From assembly GCF_003951285.1 (NCBI RefSeq), contig NZ_RXFQ01000006.1:310001-374000 (forward strand): 64,000 nt of DNA. The letters run 5' to 3'. The position numbers were made by a program, and so were the translations under genes. This DNA is from Variovorax beijingensis. GTDB taxonomy: Bacteria; Pseudomonadota; Gammaproteobacteria; Burkholderiales; Burkholderiaceae_C. Below the pieces are notes generated by a model, which did not search any database, was not told the DNA's origin, and worked only from the letters and a program-made list of their open reading frames with translations. The stretch's first letter is position 1; every line of letters begins with the position of its first letter. This document shows, in pieces, positions 45,256 through 53,091 of the stretch.

Positions 45256-45961
45256 GCTCCTGGCTTTCGATACCAGCACCGAGCACCTGTCGGTGGCGGT
45301 GCGCCACGGCGAGCGCCTGTTCATGCACAGCGGGGCCGGCGGCGCGCAGGCGTCGAGCACGCTGATCCCGCTCATCCTGCAACTGCTGGCCCAGGCGGGG
45401 CTCGAACTGGCCGCGCTCGACGCCATCGCCTTCGGCCGCGGGCCGGGCTCCTTCACGGGCCTGCGCACCGCCTGCTCGGTGGCGCAGGGCCTGGCCTTCG
45501 GCGCCGGCGTGCCGCTGCTGCCGGTCGACACGCTGCTGGCCGTGGCCGAGGAAGCGCGCCATGCCTTCGGCGCACGCCAGGTGGTGGCGGTGCTCGACGC
45601 GCGCATGGACCAGCTCTATGCCGCGCGCTACGACTTCGACGGGGGCGGTGGGCTGGGCGGCGCGGACGGCGAACCGCTGCTGCTCGCGCCCGAGGCGCTC
45701 GAAGTGCCCGCCGGCTGGTCCCTTGCCGGCAACGCCTTTGCCGCCTACGGCCCCCGCCTGGCACCGGCCGCGGCGCGCCACGAAGTGCTGCCGACAGCCA
45801 CCGCCATGCTGCGGCTGGCGCCCGCGCTGCTCGCCGCGGGACGCACGGTGGATGCGGCGCATGCCTGGCCGCTCTATGTTCGCGATAAAGTGGCGCAAAC
45901 CACCGATGAGCGCGCTGCCATCAAGGCGGCCGCCCTGGCGGTTCCACCTGTTGCCAACTAG
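45248..45961 (+). CDS. tsaB: tRNA threonylcarbamoyladenosine complex protein TsaB
   Basis: A 237-residue ASKHA-fold protein that holds TsaD in the complex making t6A37 in tRNA. LLAFDTSTEHLSVAV at the N terminus and the diagnostic AFGRGPGSFTGLRTACSVAQGLA near residue 62 are clear. The length is normal. It overlaps the EamA gene upstream by eight bases and lies two bases before rimI, its usual partner. Confidence 0.95.
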   Translation: MPRLLAFDTSTEHLSVAVRHGERLFMHSGAGGAQASSTLIPLILQLLAQAGLELAALDAIAFGRGPGSFTGLRTACSVAQGLAFGAGVPLLPVDTLLAVAEEARHAFGARQVVAVLDARMDQLYAARYDFDGGGGLGGADGEPLLLAPEALEVPAGWSLAGNAFAAYGPRLAPAAARHEVLPTATAMLRLAPALLAAGRTVDAAHAWPLYVRDKVAQTTDERAAIKAAALAVPPVAN

Positions 45962-45963
45962 CC

Positions 45964-46506
45964 ATGAGCGCCGTCCTCCAGCCCGTCGAAGCCCGCCTCG
46001 AACCGCTCACCGTCGAGCGGCTCGATGCCGTCTGCGCGGTCGAGCAGACGGCCTACAGCCATCCGTGGACGCGGGCCAACTTCATCGATTCGATGGCGGT
46101 CGGCTACCACTGCCAGTGCCTGCTGGCCCCGGTTTCGCGGCCCGACCTGGGCACGCCGATCACCAGTCTCGGCGAGACGCTGATCGGCTACTTCGTCGCC
46201 ATGAAGGGCGTGGACGAAGTGCACCTGCTCAACATCACCGTGGCGCCGGTCTTCCAGCGCCAGGGCTGGGCGCCGCTGATGCTCGAGGCGCTGACCGGCT
46301 GGTCGCGCGCGCAGGGCGCGCAGTGGCTCTGGCTCGAGGTGCGCCAGAGCAACCGGCGCGCGCTCGACATCTACATGCGCCACGGTTTCCGCAGCGTCGG
46401 CGTGCGCAAGGGCTACTACCCGGCCCACGAAGGCAAGCGCGAGGACGCGGTCGTCATGAGCCTGCGATTGAACGAATCAGGCTCTGCCTGGGGAGCCTTG
46501 CGATGA
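45964..46506 (+). CDS. rimI: Ribosomal protein S18-alanine N-acetyltransferase
   Basis: A 180-residue GNAT acetyltransferase. The acetyl-CoA site appears as LNITVAPVFQRQGWAPLMLEAL near residue 92, with NRRALDIYMRHGFRSVGVRKGYYP near 135, both characteristic of RimI, which acetylates the N terminus of ribosomal protein S18. It sits between tsaB and the UDG-like gene; its stop overlaps the next start as ATGA. Confidence 0.93.
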   Translation: MSAVLQPVEARLEPLTVERLDAVCAVEQTAYSHPWTRANFIDSMAVGYHCQCLLAPVSRPDLGTPITSLGETLIGYFVAMKGVDEVHLLNITVAPVFQRQGWAPLMLEALTGWSRAQGAQWLWLEVRQSNRRALDIYMRHGFRSVGVRKGYYPAHEGKREDAVVMSLRLNESGSAWGALR

Positions 46507-47282
46507 ACGCGGTACAGACACTGAAGCTCGACGCCCGGCAGCGCGCGATGCTCGACGAGATGGGCGTGAAGGTCTGGTGGCCGATGCCTGAGGTGGCCGA
46601 AGCGGCGCCCGCGGCCATGGAAGCGGCTGCGGTGGCCGCGCCGCCGCCCACCGTCCGCGAGCGCGCGCCATCCGTGGCCGAGGCGCCGGCCGCAAGGCCT
46701 GTTGCAGCCGCACCGGCCCCGGCGGCGCGCCCCACCGCGCCCGCCGCGCTGCTCGGGCAGGGCGCCGCCGTGCTGGTCGATGCGCCCCGCCGCCTCTACG
46801 CCGAGGCCGCCGCCGAAGCGGCGCAAGGCGGCTGGCTGGTGGTGGCCGACATGCCGCCCGAAGCCGACGGCCGCCACGGCGAGCCTTTTGCGGGCGATGC
46901 CGGCAAGCTGCTCGACAACATGCTGCGCGCCCTCCAGCTGCACGACGGCAGGATGCCCGTGCACCTGATGCGCACGCACCGCGGCGTGGGCGCCGGCCAG
47001 CCCGGCAGCCCGCGTCCGATGGACGAGGCGTTCGCGGAACACGCCGCCGCGCTGGCGCCGAGCCTGGTGCTCGCCATGGGTCCGCTGGCCGCCCAGAGCC
47101 TGATGCAAAGCACCGATCCGCTCGGCAAGCTGCGCGGCCGCGCGGTGCCGCTGCCCTCGGCCAGCGGCGTGCCGGCGGTGGCCACCTACCATCCGGCCTA
47201 CCTGCTGCGAAACCCGGCCGACAAGGCCCGCGCCTGGGCGGATTTGTGCCTGGCCGCTGAACAGCAAACACCGTCGAACTGA
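46503..47282 (+). CDS. Uracil-DNA glycosylase-like protein, degenerate family 4/5 type
   Basis: A 259-residue protein with the UDG superfamily layout. An Ala/Pro-rich segment (about 30-85) links a short N-terminal helix to the domain. HGEPFAGDAGKLLDNMLRAL near residue 120 and ATYHPAYLLRNPADK near 227 match the family. The GEAPG-type catalytic motif A is absent (ADMPPEADG instead), and only one Cys is present, in the last helix, so the 4Fe-4S cluster of family 4 cannot form. Its activity is doubtful; it may bind DNA or be a relic with another role. It is coupled to rimI by ATGA. Confidence 0.82.
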   Translation: MNAVQTLKLDARQRAMLDEMGVKVWWPMPEVAEAAPAAMEAAAVAAPPPTVRERAPSVAEAPAARPVAAAPAPAARPTAPAALLGQGAAVLVDAPRRLYAEAAAEAAQGGWLVVADMPPEADGRHGEPFAGDAGKLLDNMLRALQLHDGRMPVHLMRTHRGVGAGQPGSPRPMDEAFAEHAAALAPSLVLAMGPLAAQSLMQSTDPLGKLRGRAVPLPSASGVPAVATYHPAYLLRNPADKARAWADLCLAAEQQTPSN

Positions 47283-47315
47283 GGTGCGGCGGGCGGGTCC
47301 GTAAAATCGGACCCC

Positions 47316-48140
47316 ATGACTTTCCTCGACAAGCTGGCCACCGCACAGCAAACAAACGGTTCGTTGCTCTGTGTGGGGCTCGATCCGGAGCCAGCCAAGT
47401 TCCCGGGGCAGCTCAAGGGCGACGCCAGCCGCATCTATGACTTCTGCGCGCGCATCGTCGACGCCACGGCCGGCCTGGTCATCGCCTTCAAGCCGCAGAT
47501 CGCCTATTTCGCGGCCCACCGCGCAGAAGCCCAGCTCGAACAACTGATGGAGCACATGCGCCGCAACGCGCCCGGCGTGCCCGTGATCCTGGACGCCAAG
47601 CGCGGCGACATCGGCTCCACGGCCGAGCAGTACGCGATCGAGGCCTTCGAGCGCTACGGCGCCGACGCCGTGACCCTGTCGCCCTTCATGGGCTTCGACT
47701 CGGTGGCGCCCTACCTCAAGCACCAGGGCAAGGGCGCCTTCCTGCTCTGCCGCACCAGCAACCCGGGCGGCTCCGACCTGCAGGGCCAGCGGCTGGCGGA
47801 CATCGAGGGCCAGCCCTTCCTCTACGAGCACGTCGCCCGGCTGGCGCAGGGCCCGTGGAACCTCAACGGCCAGCTCGGCCTCGTGGTGGGTGCAACCTAC
47901 CCGGCCGAGATCGAGCGCGTGCGCGAGCTCGCGCCGACGGTGCCGCTGCTGATTCCGGGCGTTGGCGCGCAGGGCGGCGATGCGGTGGCCACGGTGCGCG
48001 CCGGCTGGCGCCCCGATGCGCCGATCATCGTGAACTCGTCGCGCGCCATCATCTACGCCTCCTCGGGCGACGACTTTGCCGAGGCGGCCCAAAAGGCCGC
48101 GCGCACCACGCGCGACGCGCTGGAAACAGCCAAGGCCTGA
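47316..48140 (+). CDS. pyrF: Orotidine 5'-phosphate decarboxylase
   Basis: A 274-residue enzyme of the last UMP synthesis step. It belongs to the longer type-2 OMP decarboxylase subgroup: [14 protein letters not shown] near residue 18, the catalytic [13 protein letters not shown] near 88, and [10 protein letters not shown] near 115. The length fits this subgroup. It follows the UDG-like gene by 33 bases. A short terminator-like stem overlaps its stop codon. Confidence 0.96.
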   Translation: MTFLDKLATAQQTNGSLLCVGLDPEPAKFPGQLKGDASRIYDFCARIVDATAGLVIAFKPQIAYFAAHRAEAQLEQLMEHMRRNAPGVPVILDAKRGDIGSTAEQYAIEAFERYGADAVTLSPFMGFDSVAPYLKHQGKGAFLLCRTSNPGGSDLQGQRLADIEGQPFLYEHVARLAQGPWNLNGQLGLVVGATYPAEIERVRELAPTVPLLIPGVGAQGGDAVATVRAGWRPDAPIIVNSSRAIIYASSGDDFAEAAQKAARTTRDALETAKA

Positions 48141-48150
48141 CGGGCCTTTT
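48132..48150 (+). terminator. Weak terminator overlapping the pyrF stop
   Basis: AAGGCC (48132-48137) pairs with GGCCTT (48143-48148), and the T-run covers 48147-48150. The stem is only six base pairs and includes the stop codon in its loop, so efficiency is uncertain. Confidence 0.5.
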
Positions 48151-48154
48151 CGTG

Positions 48155-48250
48155 GAACACCGCGGAACCGGCTTTGCCGGGCCGCTGGTGTTGCCCCCGG
48201 CGAGGGGGTGGAGAAGCGACACGAAGTGCGCGAAGCCTGGGGGAGAGCCA
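48155..48250. repeat. Probable dispersed Variovorax-type intergenic repeat
   Basis: This GC-rich block contains CCGGC-TTT-GCCGG (48168-48180), CCCCCGGCGAGGGGG and a tail GCCTGGGGG. I recall near-identical intergenic blocks in Variovorax and related genomes, often between convergent genes, as here. No second full copy is in the window. It fills the gap between pyrF and the HTH gene. Confidence 0.45.
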
Positions 48251-48251
48251 A

Positions 48252-48986
48252 TCAGGCGCGGCGCAGCCTAGTGAAGGCCTCGAACTCCCAGTTCCGCATG
48301 CCCAGCAGCAGCGTGTAGCCCTCGCGGTCCTTGGCGGCCAGCTTCTGGTCGGTCTGGTGCTGCTGCGCGAAGTCCTGCGCCACGCGCTGCAGGCGTTCCA
48401 GGAACGCGGGCGCGAGCGAGCGGCTGATCTGCCCATGCACCAGCAGCAGCCCCTCGGCCGGGCCGTCGAAGCCGCCGGCGTAGTAGTCGAGCACCACGTT
48501 CTCGCGGAAGAACTCCATCACCGGGCCGTGCGGCCGCCAGCGGAAGGTCTTGGCCAGCTTCAGCCGGTAGCGGTTCAGCGGGCGCAGCTCGATGATGCCG
48601 ATGCGGTCCAGCTGCGCCAGGCAGCCGATGCACTCGGCCTCGCTGATCCGGTAGGCCGCCACGATCTGCTCCAGCGTCCACTGGCTCAGCACGCTGATGG
48701 CCACCAGCAGCAGTTTCTTGTCCTTGACCACCGCCTTTTCCTGCTCCTGCGTGAGCTCCTTCAGCAGCGGCTGGGCGTCGGCGACACGGCGCGCCAGCTC
48801 GGCGAAGTCGATCTTGAGCGCGCGGCAGATCGCGTCGACGCGCGACAGCGGCATGTCGCTCTTGGCCAGCATGCGCTTCACGCTGGATTCGGCCATGTCG
48901 AGCGAGCGCGCCAGATCGGCGTAGGTCATGCGGGCGCTCTTGAGTTCGTTCTTGAGGGCTTGGACGAGGTCGACGGTGGTGCTCAT
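48252..48986 (-). CDS. Helix-turn-helix transcriptional regulator
   Basis: A 244-residue protein. An XRE-like HTH occupies about residues 8-60 (TYADLARSLDMAESSVKRML, then SRVDAICRALKI). The middle (about 95-150) looks like a second winged helix, LLVAISVLSQWTLEQIVAAYRISEAECI. The C-terminal part is helical with no known domain. The layout is typical of a DNA-binding regulator whose ligand is unknown. It is divergent from the CREST hydrolase gene, and the gap between them holds two small dyads that could be its sites. Confidence 0.84.
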   Translation of the reverse strand: MSTTVDLVQALKNELKSARMTYADLARSLDMAESSVKRMLAKSDMPLSRVDAICRALKIDFAELARRVADAQPLLKELTQEQEKAVVKDKKLLLVAISVLSQWTLEQIVAAYRISEAECIGCLAQLDRIGIIELRPLNRYRLKLAKTFRWRPHGPVMEFFRENVVLDYYAGGFDGPAEGLLLVHGQISRSLAPAFLERLQRVAQDFAQQHQTDQKLAAKDREGYTLLLGMRNWEFEAFTRLRRA

Positions 48987-49007
48987 GAGGGTGGTGATGC
49001 GGAAGGA

Positions 49008-49063
49008 GGTATTGGAAAAAGATACCGAAAGGTGTGAATTAGTGCCTCGTATCGATTCTCGAT
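49008..49063. promoter_or_regulatory. Dyads between HTH regulator and CREST hydrolase genes
   Basis: GGTAT (49008-49012) and ATACC (49022-49026) form one dyad. ATCGA (49051-49055) and TCGAT (49059-49063) form another around TTC. Both lie in the 138-base divergent gap. They are candidate operator sites only. Confidence 0.35.
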
Positions 49064-49124
49064 GCCTGTGGAGCGACTGGCAACTAAATTCCGCGGCTTC
49101 TGCCACCCACCACCGAGGACCGCC

Positions 49125-49985
49125 ATGCCTTTGCCCACCCTCAGCCGCCGCGAGCGCGGATTGCTCTTCACCTTCGCGCTGCTCGCGCTGGTGGCTCTGT
49201 TCGGACCCGCATTGCCGGCGGCCGAGGTGGCCATTGCCTCGGTGTTCGCCGACGACCGCAGCTGGCACGGCCTGCCCAACGCGATGGACGTGCTGAGCAA
49301 CCTGCCCTTCCTGCTGATCGGCTTCTGGGGCCTGTACCGGCTCAACCGCATCGACCGGGCCCACCAGGAGGCGCTGGCGCAGTTCCCGCTGGCGCCGCCG
49401 GCCAACGATCCGCCGGACAACACGCTCGACTGCGCCTGGCTTTTCTTTGCCGGCCTGGTCGCCACCGCCGCGGGATCGGCCTTCTTCCACCTGGTGCCCG
49501 ATGGCGCCCGGCTCGCCGCCGACCGCGCCGGCATGGCGGTGGCTTTCGCGGGGCTGATCGGCATCGCGGTCTGCGAGCGCGTGAGCCAGCGCGCCGGCTG
49601 GCCGGCCGCCTGGTTCGTGCTGATGGCCGGGCTGCTCTCGGCCGAGGTGTTCCAGGAAAGCGGCAACGTGCTGCCCTGGGCGATCGTGCAGTTCGGCGGC
49701 ATGGCGCTGGTGCTCACGCTCGCATTGGCCACGCCGATGCGCGGCGCGGTGGGGCTCAAGCTGGGCTGGGTGATCTGCTTCTATGCCCTGGCCAAGGTCT
49801 TCGAGCTGGCGGACCACGCGATCTACGAGGCGACGCAGCAGGTGGTTTCGGGCCACACCCTCAAGCACCTGACCGCATCGCTGGCGGGCCTGCCGGTGCT
49901 GGCGGCGCTGCGCAAGCTCGACATGAACTGGCGCGCGACCCTGCTGCGGCACAATCCCGACGCAGCCGCCGCCCTGACGGCATGA
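49125..49985 (+). CDS. CREST-superfamily (alkaline ceramidase-like) membrane hydrolase
   Basis: A 286-residue protein with about seven to eight membrane helices. The residues that define CREST hydrolases are present: Ser118 and His122 in GSAFFH, an Asp in AADRAGMA (Asp133), and His244 and His248 in GHTLKH. Such enzymes use a metal bound by the histidines to cleave lipid amides or related bonds in the membrane. The start is ATG 49125, since GAGG at 49115-49118 is six bases upstream; the open frame 63 bases longer has no such site. Its stop is 14 bases before the LplT-PlsC start. The substrate is unknown. Confidence 0.82.
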   Translation: MPLPTLSRRERGLLFTFALLALVALFGPALPAAEVAIASVFADDRSWHGLPNAMDVLSNLPFLLIGFWGLYRLNRIDRAHQEALAQFPLAPPANDPPDNTLDCAWLFFAGLVATAAGSAFFHLVPDGARLAADRAGMAVAFAGLIGIAVCERVSQRAGWPAAWFVLMAGLLSAEVFQESGNVLPWAIVQFGGMALVLTLALATPMRGAVGLKLGWVICFYALAKVFELADHAIYEATQQVVSGHTLKHLTASLAGLPVLAALRKLDMNWRATLLRHNPDAAAALTA

Positions 49986-49999
49986 GGAGAATTCTTCGA

Positions 50000-51958
50000 A
50001 TGACAACCCCCGCCGCTGCTGCCACTGCCGCCACCGCGCCCCACGAGGCGAACGCCCACGCCAACCAGTTCGCGCTTCTCGGGCAGCGGCGCTTCGCACC
50101 CTTCTTCTGGACCCAGTTCGCGGGCGCGGCCAACGACAACCTCTTCAAGTTCGCCTTCACCGTGATGGTGACCTACCAGCTCCAGCTGAGCTGGATGCCG
50201 CCGGCCATGGCGGGGCTGGCCATCGGCGCGCTGTTCATCCTGCCGTTCCTGCTGTTCTCGGCCACGGCGGGGCAGCTCACCGACAAGTTCGACAAGACGA
50301 AGATGATCCGCTTCGTCAAGAACCTCGAGATCGCGATCATGCTGATTGCGGCCTGGGGCTTCGTGCGCGCCGATGCGGTGGTGCTGCTGGGCTGCGTGTT
50401 CCTCATGGGCCTGCATTCCACGCTGTTCGGGCCGGTCAAGTTCGCCTACCTGCCGCAGGTGCTCGACGCGCGCGAGCTCACGGGCGGCAACGGCATGGTC
50501 GAGATGGGCACCTTCGTCGCCATCCTGCTCGGGCAGGTCGCGGGCGGGCTGCTGGTGGCGCTGCCGCAAGTCGGCCACACCACGGTGGCGGTGGCCTGCC
50601 TGCTGCTGGCACTGGCCGGGCGCGGCGTGGCGCAGGCCATTCCGCGGGCACCCGCCACCGACCCGGGCCTGGTGATCAACTGGAACCCGTTCAGCGAGAC
50701 CTGGCGCAACCTCAAGCTCGCGCACGGCAACATCGTGGTGTTCCGCTCGCTCCTGGGCATCTCGTGGATGTGGTTCTTCGGCGCGGTGTTCCTGAGCCAG
50801 TTCCCCAGCTTCGCGAAGGAAGTGCTGCACGGCGACGAGCAGGTGGCCTCGCTGCTGCTGGTGGTGTTCTCGGTGGGCATCGGCGTGGGCTCGCTGCTGT
50901 GCGAGACGCTGAGCCGCCGGCAGGTGGAGATCGGCCTGGTGCCGCTGGGCGCCATCGGCATGAGCGTGTTCGCCATCGACCTGTACTTTGCGTCGCGTGC
51001 GCTGCCGCCGTCCGCCGGCATGGGGCTGGGCGCCTTCATGGGCCAGCCCGCGCACTGGCGCGTGATGGCCGACCTGGCGCTGCTGTCGCTCTTCGCGGGA
51101 CTCTACAGCGTGCCGATGTACGCGCTGATCCAGCTGCGCAGCCAGCCCACGCACCGCGCACGCATCATCGCGGCCAACAACATCCTCAATGCGCTGTTCA
51201 TGATCGGCAGCTCGGTGATCGCGGGCGCCTTGCTCGGCGCCGGCTTCACGATTCCGCAGATCTTCCTGTTCACGGGCATTGCCAACGCCGTGGTGGCGTT
51301 CTACATCTTCATGCTGGTGCCCGAGTACCTGCTGCGCTTCATCGCGTGGATGCTGTCGCACTTCGTCTACCGCTTCGAGATCAAGGGCGACGAGCACATT
51401 CCCACCGAAGGCGCCGCGGTGCTGGTGTGCAACCACGTGAGCTTCATCGACGCCATCCTGCTGATGGCGGCGAGCCCGCGTCCGATCCGCTTCATCATGG
51501 ACCACCGGATCTTCAAGGTGCCGGTGCTCGGCTGGCTGTTCAAGCTGGCCAAGGCGATTCCGATCGCGCCGCAGAAGGAAGACCCGGCGGCCTACGAAGC
51601 GGCCTTTGCCAGGGCGCTGGGCGTGCTGCGCGAAGGCGACCTGCTGGCCATCTTCCCCGAGGGCGCGATCACGCGCGACGGCCAGCTGCAGCCCTTCAAG
51701 CGCGGGGTGATGAAGATCATCGAAAGCGCGCGCGCCGAAGGCATCGAGCCGCCGGTGATCCCGATGGCGCTGACCAACCTCTGGGGCTCGTACTTCAGCC
51801 GCATCGAGCTGCGCGGCGGCGAGAACGTGGCCATGGCCAAGCCCTTCCGCCGCGGCTTCTTCAGCCGCGTGGGGCTCAACGTCGGCCATGCCGTGCCGCC
51901 GCCCGAGGTGCGGCCCGAGGCGCTGCAGCAGCGCGTGAGCGGACTGCTGGCCGCCTGA
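50000..51958 (+). CDS. LplT-PlsC fusion: lysophospholipid transporter with acyltransferase domain
   Basis: A 652-residue fusion. Residues about 20-420 are an MFS transporter of the LplT type, which flips lysophospholipids inward (FFWTQFAGAANDNLFKFAFTV, then LHSTLFGPVKFAYLPQ). Residues about 435-640 are a PlsC acyltransferase with NHVSFIDAILL (the HX4D motif), FPEGAITRDG and VIPMAL. It would import a lysolipid and reacylate it. The acyl-ACP synthetase domain found beside these in E. coli Aas is missing. The start is ATG 50000 because AGGAGA (49985-49990) serves it; ATG 49982 would overlap the previous stop but lacks a site. Confidence 0.9.
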   Translation: MTTPAAAATAATAPHEANAHANQFALLGQRRFAPFFWTQFAGAANDNLFKFAFTVMVTYQLQLSWMPPAMAGLAIGALFILPFLLFSATAGQLTDKFDKTKMIRFVKNLEIAIMLIAAWGFVRADAVVLLGCVFLMGLHSTLFGPVKFAYLPQVLDARELTGGNGMVEMGTFVAILLGQVAGGLLVALPQVGHTTVAVACLLLALAGRGVAQAIPRAPATDPGLVINWNPFSETWRNLKLAHGNIVVFRSLLGISWMWFFGAVFLSQFPSFAKEVLHGDEQVASLLLVVFSVGIGVGSLLCETLSRRQVEIGLVPLGAIGMSVFAIDLYFASRALPPSAGMGLGAFMGQPAHWRVMADLALLSLFAGLYSVPMYALIQLRSQPTHRARIIAANNILNALFMIGSSVIAGALLGAGFTIPQIFLFTGIANAVVAFYIFMLVPEYLLRFIAWMLSHFVYRFEIKGDEHIPTEGAAVLVCNHVSFIDAILLMAASPRPIRFIMDHRIFKVPVLGWLFKLAKAIPIAPQKEDPAAYEAAFARALGVLREGDLLAIFPEGAITRDGQLQPFKRGVMKIIESARAEGIEPPVIPMALTNLWGSYFSRIELRGGENVAMAKPFRRGFFSRVGLNVGHAVPPPEVRPEALQQRVSGLLAA

Positions 51959-51970
51959 GGCGCCAGAAAA

Positions 51971-51987
51971 GTATCTTGCCCAGATAC
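51971..51987. promoter_or_regulatory. Perfect dyad upstream of the YiaAB gene
   Basis: GTATCT (51971-51976) and AGATAC (51982-51987) flank TGCCC in the 126-base gap. It shares the GGTATC/GATACC core with the dyad at 49008-49026, so one regulator might bind both. This is a short match and tentative. Confidence 0.35.
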
Positions 51988-52084
51988 CAGTAGCGGCTCA
52001 AACCGGAACTGGTCGAAGTATTCGAGCCCCGCAGTGCGGGAGCGAACCATCATTCGCTCACCTTCACTACGCCGCGAGGCACTC

Positions 52085-52591
52085 ATGCAAACCTTCCCTT
52101 CCACCACCGTTTCGATCCAGCGCGACACGCGGGCCTGGCAATTCCAGGCCTGGGCTTCGTTCGCAATCGCCGTGTTCCTGTGTGCCACCGGCCTGAGCTG
52201 GCTGCCGGGCGAGGCGCTGGACCGTGCGTTCATGGTGATGGGCTATGTGTTCTGCCTGAGCACCGCCTTCATGCTGGCCAAGTTCGTGCGCGACAGCCAG
52301 CAGGCGGGCGCCGGCGGCACGACGGCAAGCCGCGACGTGCCGATGTGGCGCCTGGTGGTCTGGGGCAGCTTCTTCACCGCGATGGGCCTGACCGGCTGGG
52401 GCCTGGTCCGCATGGAGATCAACGACGCCTACAAGGCCTTCCTCGGTGTGAGCTGGCTGTTCCTGATCAGCTCGGCCTTCACGCTGGCCAAGACCCTGCG
52501 CGACCGCCACGAGGCCGACCTGGTCGACGCGCGCCTGCAAGGCCGCCGCGCCGCCCGCCAGGAAGCCGCTGCTGCCGGCTCGGCCGAATGA
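52085..52591 (+). CDS. YiaA/YiaB-family inner membrane protein
   Basis: A 168-residue protein with four hydrophobic helices arranged as two repeats, each a two-helix YiaAB unit (about 18-70 and 85-140). FAIAVFLCATGLSWL and FFTAMGLTGWGLVRME open the repeats, and FMLAKFVRDSQQ and FTLAKTLRDRHE close them. The family has no known function. The start is ATG 52085. Its charged C-terminal tail is cytoplasmic by the positive-inside rule. Confidence 0.85.
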   Translation: MQTFPSTTVSIQRDTRAWQFQAWASFAIAVFLCATGLSWLPGEALDRAFMVMGYVFCLSTAFMLAKFVRDSQQAGAGGTTASRDVPMWRLVVWGSFFTAMGLTGWGLVRMEINDAYKAFLGVSWLFLISSAFTLAKTLRDRHEADLVDARLQGRRAARQEAAAAGSAE

Positions 52592-52632
52592 GCGCTGCTT
52601 TTTTCTTCTTCATCAATCCACGAAAGACCGCC

Positions 52633-53091
52633 ATGAAAAAATCCGTTGCTGCGCTTCTGGTTGCCGCCTGCACCGCGTTCGCGGGCGCCACGCTGCCCCT
52701 TCATGCCCAGGCGCAGAGCGAGGCTTCGGCCGCACTCTCGCTGCTGCCGGTGGCCTCGGTCGTGGGTGCCGCTTCGGCGGTGGGCGCCTCCGCGACGGCC
52801 GTGGTCGCGCTGCCTGCCGCACTCTCGGTGGGTGGCTCGATGCTCACCGTGGTGGCGGTCGAGGCTTCGGCCGATGGCACCGTCTATTTGCTGGAGCGTG
52901 CCTCGGACGGCGCGCGTGCCAGCGTCAAGGTGATGGGGCGCGCCGCCAACGGCGTGTCGGCGGCGGTGGGCACGGGTGTCCTGGTCAGCGTCATCGGCAG
53001 CGGCGTCGTGCTGTCGGCCGCGGGCGAGGTGCTGGCCTTCGTGCCCAATGCCATCGGCCGCGCGCTGCTGCACAACGAGAGGCTGTCGTGA
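52633..53091 (+). CDS. Small exported protein of unknown function
   Basis: A 152-residue protein with a clear signal peptide (MKKSVAALLVAACTAFAGATLPLHAQAQ). The mature part is Ala/Val/Ser-rich with two hydrophobic stretches (about 38-72 and 113-140) that could be membrane helices or beta-rich. I do not recognise a family. The stop overlaps the DUF2145 gene start (GTGA), which links the two functionally. In-frame ATG at 52588 is less likely since it destroys the signal layout. Confidence 0.78.
   Translation: MKKSVAALLVAACTAFAGATLPLHAQAQSEASAALSLLPVASVVGAASAVGASATAVVALPAALSVGGSMLTVVAVEASADGTVYLLERASDGARASVKVMGRAANGVSAAVGTGVLVSVIGSGVVLSAAGEVLAFVPNAIGRALLHNERLS

Noticed and set aside
45561..46502. 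Open frame upstream of the UDG-like gene within tsaB and rimI
   Set aside because: It overlaps two well-supported genes in another frame and has no family-like content before the ATG at 46503.
49004..49010. AGGAGGT on the plus strand, like a strong ribosome site
   Set aside because: It would serve only a short TTG frame without family-like sequence. The CREST gene has its own site at 49115-49118.
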